The notes beneath the pieces were generated by a model, which was not told where the DNA came from, ran no database searches, and worked only from the letters and a program-made list of their open reading frames with translations. From Bacteroidia bacterium (GTDB taxonomy: Bacteria; Bacteroidota; Bacteroidia; Bacteroidales; Rikenellaceae), in NCBI GenBank assembly GCA_025999315.1, contig BNXD01000007.1:1-47767 (forward strand): a DNA stretch of 47,767 bases, in the 5' to 3' direction. The first letter of the stretch is position 1, and each line of letters opens with the position of its first letter. Positions 1-6,919 of the stretch are shown here, in pieces. Position numbers and translations under genes: made by a program.

Positions 1-52
1 CCTCTACCTGTTCGGTAGTGTAATTCTTTAGTTGTTTTACCTTACGTCCCAT
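1..52 (-). CDS. 5' end of a transposase-like gene (runs off the window)
   Basis: Only 17 codons are visible, starting MGRKVKQLKNYTTEQVE from the ATG complementary to 50-52. The start resembles the N-terminus of small helix-turn-helix proteins and IS630-type transposases of Bacteroidetes (MGRK.K.LKNYT.EQ), a family resemblance from memory. The DNA upstream is AT-rich and has a -7 box on the same strand, which fits a separate transcription unit. The rest of the gene is outside the window, so whether it is intact cannot be said. Confidence 0.4.
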   Translation of the reverse strand, partial: MGRKVKQLKNYTTEQVE

Positions 53-79
53 TGTCTTTCTGTTTAATCAGTGAGACTA

Positions 80-87
80 CAAAGATA
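80..87 (-). promoter_or_regulatory. -7 promoter box TATCTTTG
   Basis: The complement reads TATCTTTG, matching the Bacteroidetes -7 consensus TAnnTTTG, 28 nt before the start codon at 52. No convincing TTTG -33 box is seen about 20 nt further upstream. Confidence 0.4.
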
Positions 88-458
88 TAACTTATTTGGG
101 TAATTTAATAATATAATTTATATAAAATATTATGCTATTGTTTAGCCGCATATTGTATTTGAGTTGTGTTGTGTCCAGTGGTCTTTAGTCGGCTCTATGT
201 CTTTCGGCTAAAAGCCGAAAGTAGTTTAATGTTTCTTCTAAATCCCCCGAAATTCCCCCGTTTTTATTTACACGGCGTGGATGTTTCGACTACCTTTGCC
301 GACAGAACAGAAGTTATTTGACATTGTGCAATTCGTTTGGTCTCAGGCAGCTAACCACACTGCCAAACCGTTGCACAAATCATCCCCTGCCAGCATTAAC
401 TTCCTGACAACCACCGCCAAACAACAATCACAAACAAAAATACAAAAATAGCCCATAA

Positions 459-504
459 AAAAACTGTTTGAAATTTCGCGGTATGCAAAATTCCAAACAG
501 TTTT
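459..504 (-). terminator. Intrinsic terminator of the 531-1598 gene
   Basis: Arms AAAACTGTTTG and CAAACAGTTTT (about 460-470 and 494-504) flank an imperfectly paired stem. Read on the minus strand, the hairpin is followed by a run of seven T. It begins 27 bp after the stop codon at 531. Confidence 0.8.
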
Positions 505-530
505 CGGATCACCTGTCTGCCCCCCCCGAA

Positions 531-1598
531 TTATTGCGGCCGGGAAGGAGTGCCATTGCCGCCGCGGGGAGGGCCCATATGCCGGCGCTGCGATTGCCTG
601 CCCCTGATGTAATTCTTGTCGGCCATCATTCTGGCTATCTGCTCGTCGGAGAGTATCTGCCGCAGTTTTTCGTCAAACTGTTGGGCGATCTCGCTGCTTC
701 GGACCGCCTTCTCTTCGGGTGAGGCCACTCTCTCCCTGAGTTTCATGCGGCTGACCTTCGTGCCATTGGTCAGGGTTTTGTAATCCCTGATCTGTTGAGA
801 GCTCATCGCATATCTCTTTTTGAGCGAACGATCGAACTCTCCGGCTTTGTAGCGGCTCCATTGGGCGTATCTTTGTTCGCCGAGCAACTGTTTGATCTTT
901 GCGCCCGACTCGTTCACGATCTTCGCCGAGGCCGTTCTCCGCTCGGGCATGGAGAGGTTTTGTGCACGCAGCGCAGTCAGTCTGCCATCCTTCTCTTTCA
1001 GAATCACGGCAAGCCCCCGCGCCTCGTTCCACGTGAGGATGAAGTCGAGATTTTTATTTGCATACCAGTAATTGGCAGCCTGCCGGATAGTGTTGCGCTC
1101 GTGGTCGCCATTGGTTCCGAACTTAGCGTAGAGGGTACGGTTATACTCCTCCATGACTGACTTCACCTGGTCGTGTTTCATGGCATGAGGGGTATTGCTC
1201 TGACGTATCTGTCTCTTTTGTTCACTTTTGGCGCTGTTGGCATTACGCAGCGTTTCATCCTTCAACTTGCGCTCTGCCAGCCACCGGTCATATTGCTCCG
1301 TGGGCATGACCGCCCTTACTTTTTTTCGAAATTCGCCGGTGACTGCCAACCTCTGTGTGCGTCTCTCGGCAGACGTTATGCGGGCGTCGTTGATCCGGTT
1401 GTACTGAGCATCGCGCTCGACAACTAACGCCTCGTAACTCTCTATCTGAGCATCATTCATCCCATACTTGGCGGCCAGCTCCGCGCGGCGTTGCTGCTGC
1501 CCTGCAGAGGATGCGCTGTTTTGGGCAATGATGCTGCCCAGCGGGGCAACTGTCGCCATGGCGAAGGCAAAAATAATTGTCAATGTTCTCTTTTTCAT
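531..1598 (-). CDS. Secreted helical repeat protein, function unknown
   Basis: 355 residues from the ATG at 1598, chosen because it starts a clear signal peptide (MKKRTLTIIFAFAMATVAPL, then GSIIAQ); the longer open frame upstream reaches into the preceding gene. The mature part is charged and predicted helical. It contains two or three degenerate copies of a module with the pattern KYGMNDAQIESYEAL, then EFRKKVRAVMP, then QYDRWL (about 45-125), and again KKRYAMSSQQIRDYKTL, then FDEKLRQILSDEQIARM (about 255-330). This resembles periplasmic Spy/CpxP-like helical proteins only in general character. The Arg/Pro/Gly-rich tail (RRHMGPPRGGNG) is probably disordered. It lies 40 bp downstream of the transglutaminase-like gene on the same strand, so the two are probably co-transcribed. 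Confidence 0.7.
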   Translation of the reverse strand: MKKRTLTIIFAFAMATVAPLGSIIAQNSASSAGQQQRRAELAAKYGMNDAQIESYEALVVERDAQYNRINDARITSAERRTQRLAVTGEFRKKVRAVMPTEQYDRWLAERKLKDETLRNANSAKSEQKRQIRQSNTPHAMKHDQVKSVMEEYNRTLYAKFGTNGDHERNTIRQAANYWYANKNLDFILTWNEARGLAVILKEKDGRLTALRAQNLSMPERRTASAKIVNESGAKIKQLLGEQRYAQWSRYKAGEFDRSLKKRYAMSSQQIRDYKTLTNGTKVSRMKLRERVASPEEKAVRSSEIAQQFDEKLRQILSDEQIARMMADKNYIRGRQSQRRHMGPPRGGNGTPSRPQ

Positions 1599-1638
1599 AA
1601 TATTGTGATTGATCGGTTTTCTGTCCGCTTTGCCTGCC

Positions 1639-3660
1639 TCACCACCATATCTGCCTTCCGTCGCGATATATGAAAGGACGCTCTTCGCGGCCGCGGGTGA
1701 TGTTGCGCAACCAGAGCAACGCCCCGCAAGGCACTCTGTCGAATGTAAGTTCATAGCTCACAGCCTTTTGCCCGCCCAGATCGACCCACCGTCCGTCCCA
1801 CCCGAACAGGCGGTAGCTGTCGCCCGGCCGGATGTCGTTGTCGTCCGTGCGCGGGCAGAACTCGATGGCGGCGACGCCCTGCTCGCGCCCCAGGTCGAGG
1901 CCGATCCAGCCATCCATCACCGGCAGTGAAAAATAGCTGAGCGGGTCGCCGTCCGTCGTCAGTTTGATCTCGGGGTTGCCCTCGAACGCGCCGCACGCGA
2001 TGAGCTTGCCCTGCAGCGTCCCGCCTGTTTTATCAATAAAGCGCATCTCGGCCAGACTGAAGCGATTGCCGGGTTTGCGAAAACGCACGTACCGAAACGC
2101 GCCTCCCTCGCCCACGGCCACCCTCTGCATGTGGCTGAGCGGCGTGTCGATGATGTAAAACAACTCGACAGCGTCGGCGAAATCGGGCCTGTTGGCCCCC
2201 TCGAACACCCCTCCGACCATCTGGGCGGCATACTCGACAATGTGCCCCTGGCGCGGATATTTGCGCGTCAGGGTCACCTTTTGATACTCTTCGCCGGGCT
2301 TTATGACAAAAGTCGTGTCCTTCGACAGTACGACGGGCAGAGCTGCCGGGATCGTCTGTCCGTTGCCGTAAAAACATGGCATATAGAGGATTCCCTCGCC
2401 CATATTCTCATCCAGCGGCGAACCCTGCGCTACACCCGAAGCCGAAAATCCCGTCCCCATGTCGCAAAAAATCGTCTCCCGGCCCCTGTTGGCGGCGTAA
2501 GCTACAGGCTTCCAGATGCCTCCGGCCGAGAAGACCGCCAGATAAGCGATGCGGTTGTCCGAGCCGCCATCACTGCCCCGGTCACTGCCGACATCGGGCA
2601 TCGCCACCTGCAAATCTCTCACATCCACCGCATGGCAGGCCGTGGCGTCCATCAGGTCGCAGTTGGCAAAAAGACGGGGCACGCTCTCCGTGGCGCGATA
2701 CATGCCGATGAGAGAACTGTCCTGAATGCTAAAGACATAACGATAGATCTTGGGGACTTTTTTGATGAAATATTCGTTTTTGCCGTTGTCGCCCTGTCCC
2801 TGAAAAGCCGCCGCGCTGCCATCGGGCCGTATCAGCGCACAGAACGAATGGCCGTTATTGATCGATCCCCAGGCCGGGATCACCTCGAAGGCAGAGGGTA
2901 TGCCCCCGGCGCGCATGGCCATGACGGTCAGCGTCGCCATGTCATCGCACTTGCCTGTGCCGGTGCGTTTGATCTGCGAATAGCTCTGGATATTCGTCCC
3001 GAAAAGAGCTTGCGTTATTCTAAAATCGATCCGGCTGTTGATCTCCGTCGCCGCGCCCGCCACATCGGCGTCCACAGGCAGCTGGTTGTAATAGCGCGAA
3101 ATGCAATCCTCGCGCCAATAATATTCCAGCGGCTCGGTGGCGACCCGACAGGGCAGCACATATTCAAGGAACTGGTCGAAAGAGTAGAGATTGCGCCACC
3201 GGGTCCTGCGCCACGTCGCCAGAGCGTGCTCGATATTTCGACGCAGCGAATCGGGATGTAGAGCCTCGCCGTCAGGGACAATCCGGGGCTCGCTCCGGGC
3301 GTCGCGGGCCTTCTGGGCGATGATATTGTCGGCGGCAGCGGTCTGGTTCGTCGAGGCGGCATAGATCGAATCCATGATCCTTATGGTCGCCTGCAGACGT
3401 TCCACGTCTATCACCGAGAACTTGTTAGCCAGATTGTCGAGCAGAAAATCCGCCGCCGCCCGCCGCTCGTCGCCCCGAGGCCACATCAGGCGCAACCTCT
3501 CCAGATCGGGCCTGAGGGAGAGTTGCGCCCTGCTCGCCGTAGGCGTCCGATGGGACCGGCCCGACATGCCTCCGCCGCCACCGGCCGCTGCAACGTTCGG
3601 ACAAAGAGCCGATAACAATATGGTTCCCAATAATATGAAATATCGATCAAAAAATCGCAT
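1639..3660 (-). CDS. Secreted transglutaminase-like protein with discoidin-like C-terminus
   Basis: 673 residues from the ATG at 3660 (MRFFDRYFILLGTILLSAL, then CPNVAAAG), a good signal peptide; an ATG at 3678 is an alternative. A transglutaminase/peptidase-like core is visible: TGTGKCDDMA carries the putative nucleophile Cys238, and NNGHSFCALI holds His271. The C-terminal 130 residues (LYFIIDT-like, then AIEFCPRTDDNDIRP and YRLFGWDGRWV) resemble F5/8 type C (discoidin) carbohydrate-binding modules. Known for the family: papain-like fold, used for peptide cleavage or cross-linking. The substrate is unknown. A -7 box lies 85 bp upstream, and the helical protein at 531-1598 follows 40 bp downstream. 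The call is firm for the core and moderate for the C-terminal module. Confidence 0.7.
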   Translation of the reverse strand: MRFFDRYFILLGTILLSALCPNVAAAGGGGGMSGRSHRTPTASRAQLSLRPDLERLRLMWPRGDERRAAADFLLDNLANKFSVIDVERLQATIRIMDSIYAASTNQTAAADNIIAQKARDARSEPRIVPDGEALHPDSLRRNIEHALATWRRTRWRNLYSFDQFLEYVLPCRVATEPLEYYWREDCISRYYNQLPVDADVAGAATEINSRIDFRITQALFGTNIQSYSQIKRTGTGKCDDMATLTVMAMRAGGIPSAFEVIPAWGSINNGHSFCALIRPDGSAAAFQGQGDNGKNEYFIKKVPKIYRYVFSIQDSSLIGMYRATESVPRLFANCDLMDATACHAVDVRDLQVAMPDVGSDRGSDGGSDNRIAYLAVFSAGGIWKPVAYAANRGRETIFCDMGTGFSASGVAQGSPLDENMGEGILYMPCFYGNGQTIPAALPVVLSKDTTFVIKPGEEYQKVTLTRKYPRQGHIVEYAAQMVGGVFEGANRPDFADAVELFYIIDTPLSHMQRVAVGEGGAFRYVRFRKPGNRFSLAEMRFIDKTGGTLQGKLIACGAFEGNPEIKLTTDGDPLSYFSLPVMDGWIGLDLGREQGVAAIEFCPRTDDNDIRPGDSYRLFGWDGRWVDLGGQKAVSYELTFDRVPCGALLWLRNITRGREERPFIYRDGRQIWW

Positions 3661-3744
3661 CGGCACGCCTGTTGACATGAAAGTTGCCCGAGTCGACGCC
3701 TGCTCGCGATTTTGTCCCGAAACAACCTTCGATTTATTATGTTG

Positions 3745-3752
3745 CAAAGTTA
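3745..3752 (-). promoter_or_regulatory. -7 promoter box TAACTTTG
   Basis: The complement reads TAACTTTG, a full TAnnTTTG match, 84 nt before the start codon at 3660. The -33 element is weak. Confidence 0.5.
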
Positions 3753-4206
3753 TGCCGCCTGCACCGTTTTTATGCCTTTTTTGCCACGCCGAAAGCATTA
3801 ACAATAGCGATATAGCATACTGAATATCAACTATTTAATAATATATTTTCTTATCGCTTTCGCCCCGACAACATATGTTTGTGAAAATCAATCTCTTGCC
3901 TGCGCGCCTGATCCGGGGCCTGTCCAGATTTCCAGCCCTCGCCTTTCGTGCCGGTACGAGACGGGGCAGAAAATAAAGAAGCGCCCCACAGGGCGCTGTA
4001 TTTGTCTGTCGAGCAACTCCTTCAAAATATTATGCGTTTGCCGGTCTCTGCACTCGTCCACCCATTCCCGCACGCAAAACTCCCACCAACCCGGCGCAGA
4101 CCCCATCTCCATCTATCACAAAACACACCACAAAATTCTCCGCGCGCCCCGCCCCCATCTCATGCAAAATCCCCTATCACTCCCTCCCATGCACGCAGAG
4201 CCTCTG
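3753..4206. other. Intergenic region, no gene recognised
   Basis: About 450 bp without a credible reading frame. Its only clear structure is the hairpin at 3980-3997; the stretch 4060-4160 is C-rich on the plus strand and low in complexity. Confidence 0.5.
3980..3997 (-). terminator. Possible terminator hairpin
   Basis: AGCGCCC and GGGCGCT pair across CACA. On the minus strand the stem is followed by TTCTTTATTTTC. It lies about 210 bp downstream of the DJ-1-like gene, far for a terminator, so this is tentative. Confidence 0.4.
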
Positions 4207-4734
4207 CTATTTAAGCGCCTTGATCAGTTTGGGCAACATTGCGGCGATGTCGTTTTCGGTGCGTGCCGTAAAGATGTTTCCGGCAATTTCAAATGGCTTG
4301 TCGGTGGCTTTGCCGCCGCGGATGGCAGATTTGACAAACGGGTGTACTGCCACCCGCTTGCCGTCGACAACTCCATTCCGGTCGAGCAGCAATGCCGCCA
4401 CGCAATGCCCGGCGATTATCTTGCCCCGGGCCGCAAACCTGCCGATCACCTCCATCATGTCCATGTTGTACTGTCTGTCGGCATTTTCGACAAATTTCGG
4501 CATCGCGTCGCCACAGGCGAACACGAGCGCATCGTACTCATCTTCGTTGCCTTTAAGCTCGGCTATCGTGCCGCTGAGAATGATCACGACTCCCGAATTT
4601 GTTTTGATGGTCGGCGTTGTGGCCACCGCGTACACATTGCATGAGATTTTGTTCTCGAAAAACGCCTCAAGATATTGCATCAGCCCGGACCCGTTCACCG
4701 GATCGACTGCGATCACTGCAACTTTCTTTGTCAT
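4207..4734 (-). CDS. DJ-1/PfpI family protein
   Basis: 175 residues, the usual size for the family. The N-terminus has the Rossmann-like opening KKVAVIAVDPVNGSGL. A nucleophile elbow is visible at KIIAGHCVAALLL, with Cys111 as the likely reactive cysteine, followed by GKRVAVHPF, which matches the G+1 strand after the elbow in DJ-1/PfpI proteins. Members act as deglycases/glyoxalases, chaperones or proteases; nothing here chooses among them. It lies about 100 bp downstream of a tip pilin gene on the same strand. The short spacer holds a GC hairpin (CCGCCC/GGGCGG at 4779-4792) without a T run, so read-through from the pilus genes is possible. Confidence 0.8.
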   Translation of the reverse strand: MTKKVAVIAVDPVNGSGLMQYLEAFFENKISCNVYAVATTPTIKTNSGVVIILSGTIAELKGNEDEYDALVFACGDAMPKFVENADRQYNMDMMEVIGRFAARGKIIAGHCVAALLLDRNGVVDGKRVAVHPFVKSAIRGGKATDKPFEIAGNIFTARTENDIAAMLPKLIKALK

Positions 4735-4834
4735 AATTTTATGATTTTAATTTGGGTGCCTCCGTATTTGCTCTGCTTCCGCCCGAGGGCGGCCTCTGTC
4801 TTTGTGTCGCCTCCGTCTGAGGAGCGTCGCCGCC

Positions 4835-6634
4835 TTACGGTGGCCCCTGCCTGAGGACGATCGTTTTCTCTATCGACCACCCCTGCCCGTCGTTCAGACG
4901 AAACGTTACTTCCGTGCTTTTGACCACCGCCCCCGTTACATCGCTCTGCGTGCCCGGCATGGGCCGTATGGAGAACGAACCGTAGCCTCCGCTCCACGTG
5001 CCGACAGGATTATCGGAGTCGGCGGCATGGACAAATGGCGGCGCACCCGGGGTCGCGATCGCCGTGCACGAGAGGTTTTGCGTGGCCCATGCCACGTGCA
5101 GGCTCTTTGCCGCCACCACGCCGCCCACGTTGTAACCGAAGTTGAGCGTCTCCGTCGCCGCGCCCAGCCCGTCGAGCAGCCGCAGGGCGGTTGTCGCATC
5201 GGCAGTCTGGACGACGGTCACCTTCAGTCGTGTTGCACCGGCTGTTACGAGAATCTCCGCCGACCGCTGAACGCCGCTGTTGTTGGCCGCGGCCTGCAAG
5301 ACGAAACCCGCTCCCGCGTCGTTCGCCGCGCCGCTCTCGTTGCTGTTGCCCGAAGCGAACGAAAGCCAGCCCGGCGTGCCCGCTATCGTTGCGATCCAGC
5401 CCGTGGGGCAGTTGGTGAAACACTTCATGCGCATGGTTTGCACTTCGCGGGTGATCGCACTCTGACGTTGTCCCACGCCGACCCAGTATTTGCCGTTGTA
5501 GTCGACGCCGCCATATTCGCCCGCGTCGTAGCTTATTATGTTCGTCCGCAGGTTCGACTGCACGGTGTATGAGTCGATAGCCTCCTGCGCCGAAACGTAG
5601 CCCGGCCCTGTCGCACGGTCTATGTTCACCACATACTTGTGGTTGCGCAACAGAGGCATGTAATCGCCACGGGTGGTGCCTGTCGTCGTGCCGTCGAAGG
5701 TGAAATCGACGCGGTAAAACTGCTCGTTGCCGCTCGAACCCGTCAGTCTGCCTCTGATCACGAGACATGTCGCATCGTGCCGCTGGCTCTCCACCGCGTC
5801 GCTTGCCGCCTGCGCCTCAAAGGCGTATATCACCCCCTCCATATCCTGGGCCGAGGCGGTCGCCGGATAGCCTGTGGCGGTCGCCGCACCTGTCTGTTTG
5901 CCGGGCGATGACGGCAGGTTCGGCTGCAGCGGGAGCGAGTTGTCCATTGCTCCGTCGTTGTTCCATCGCGGGGCTATATTGCCGACAGTGTTGTAGTTGC
6001 ACAACAACACCTGGGTGATCTCAATCCCCGAGGCGGACGGATCGTTGAGCACGTCGATACGTCCGAGCATGCGGCGCAAACGCACGCCGCTCACCGAGCT
6101 TCCGTGGGCGATCGCGACCGGGCCAGTTTCGCCATACATCGGGATCGGCGCGTATGAGCCGGCTGCCGAGGGCCATGCGCCTGTCCGTGCAAACGTCAGG
6201 TCGTCGAGGAATATTTTTTTTGCGGCGCCCGTGGTCATTCCTGTCAGTGCGCTCTCCACTTCGCTGCCTGCATTGGCCACGATGACAAGATTTCGGGAGG
6301 CTCCGGCTCGCAACTGGACGTCGAATGTAGCCGTGTAGCTGCCATCGACGTTTTGGGTAACGGTGGCCGCGCCTCCACGCGCATGTTCGACAAAGGTCTG
6401 TGGCGATACCGAGGCGTCGAACACCACCACGTCGATCGTTCGCACATCGTTTTCTGCCGCTGCTGACATTGCGCGGGTCGCTCCGCCCGGCAGCAGATGC
6501 CCCGGAATGGATATTTCGATCTTCACGAGCCGAGCCCCCTGATCGTCATCGGAGCTCAGCCGTTCCACACTGCAGCCTGCAAACATGCAGGCACAGACCA
6601 TGACGGCTGCCGGCGGCAAAAATTGACGTTTCAT
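4835..6634 (-). CDS. Fimbrillin/tip-like pilin lipoprotein with BACON domain
   Basis: 599 residues. Lipoprotein signal with lipobox ending FAGC (Cys21). The N-terminal half matches the Mfa-like/FimA fold: VRTIDVVVFD near 65, RRMLGRIDV at 187-195, the fold-characteristic YMPLLRNHKYVVNI at 325-338 and ATGPGY just after. Residues about 385-478 (TGWIATIAGTPGWLSF, then SAEILVTAG and KVTVVQT) are a BACON-like beta domain. A further beta-rich segment ends in TIVLRQGPP. Unlike the 921-residue protein it lacks a C-type-lectin-like end. It would be lipidated, exported, and added at or near the pilus tip. It follows the first tip gene by 285 bp that contain an inverted-repeat element, so it may have its own promoter or depend on read-through. 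Confidence 0.8.
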   Translation of the reverse strand: MKRQFLPPAAVMVCACMFAGCSVERLSSDDDQGARLVKIEISIPGHLLPGGATRAMSAAAENDVRTIDVVVFDASVSPQTFVEHARGGAATVTQNVDGSYTATFDVQLRAGASRNLVIVANAGSEVESALTGMTTGAAKKIFLDDLTFARTGAWPSAAGSYAPIPMYGETGPVAIAHGSSVSGVRLRRMLGRIDVLNDPSASGIEITQVLLCNYNTVGNIAPRWNNDGAMDNSLPLQPNLPSSPGKQTGAATATGYPATASAQDMEGVIYAFEAQAASDAVESQRHDATCLVIRGRLTGSSGNEQFYRVDFTFDGTTTGTTRGDYMPLLRNHKYVVNIDRATGPGYVSAQEAIDSYTVQSNLRTNIISYDAGEYGGVDYNGKYWVGVGQRQSAITREVQTMRMKCFTNCPTGWIATIAGTPGWLSFASGNSNESGAANDAGAGFVLQAAANNSGVQRSAEILVTAGATRLKVTVVQTADATTALRLLDGLGAATETLNFGYNVGGVVAAKSLHVAWATQNLSCTAIATPGAPPFVHAADSDNPVGTWSGGYGSFSIRPMPGTQSDVTGAVVKSTEVTFRLNDGQGWSIEKTIVLRQGPP

Positions 6635-6751
6635 AATATCCTCTATTTTGAACGGAGCAGTTTTGTGTCGCGACGCCTGCCTCCCTGCCGCAGAGCGATA
6701 GCGGCCGGGGAGGCGTGGCGGGAGAACGCTCCCGATTCGTTGTTCACATTA

Positions 6752-6917
6752 GAGTTTATATAGATTAAGATGATATGTGGATTGTGTTTCTGTTTTCGGA
6801 TCTATTTTGCGCCTCCGACAAGGCGCATGGCGGCTCCCATGTAACGGGGATCAGGCGCAAAAGACACCGGAAAGAGAAGAGATGAAAGACACCTGTCATC
6901 TTGATCTCTATAAACTC
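6752..6917. repeat. MITE-like inverted-repeat element, copy A
   Basis: A 166-bp unit bounded by 28-bp imperfect terminal inverted repeats (6752-6779 and 6890-6917; 24 of 28 positions pair by my count). A second inverted pair lies inside: TTTTGCGCCT near 6806 and AGGCGCAAAA at 6853-6862. The right half recurs at 24967-25086. It begins 2 bp after the stop codon of the tip pilin gene and could also work as a long RNA hairpin. No coding capacity. Confidence 0.65.
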
Positions 6918-6919
6918 TA

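Larger units (their letters stand above)
53..530. other. Intergenic AT-rich region with a hairpin
   Basis: No gene is recognised here. It holds the promoter of the leftmost gene (80-87), a perfect hairpin with 9-bp arms at 201-209 and 213-221 (CTTTCGGCT, loop AAA), and a plus-strand TACCTTTG box at 291-298 with no obvious gene downstream. The terminator of the next gene lies at 459-504. Confidence 0.5.

Noticed and set aside
4731..4997. An 88-codon minus-strand frame that might be a frameshifted C-terminus of the 599-residue pilin
   Set aside because: Only its last few residues look protein-like; the pilin ends naturally in a beta strand, and the region is the AT-rich leader of the DJ-1 gene.
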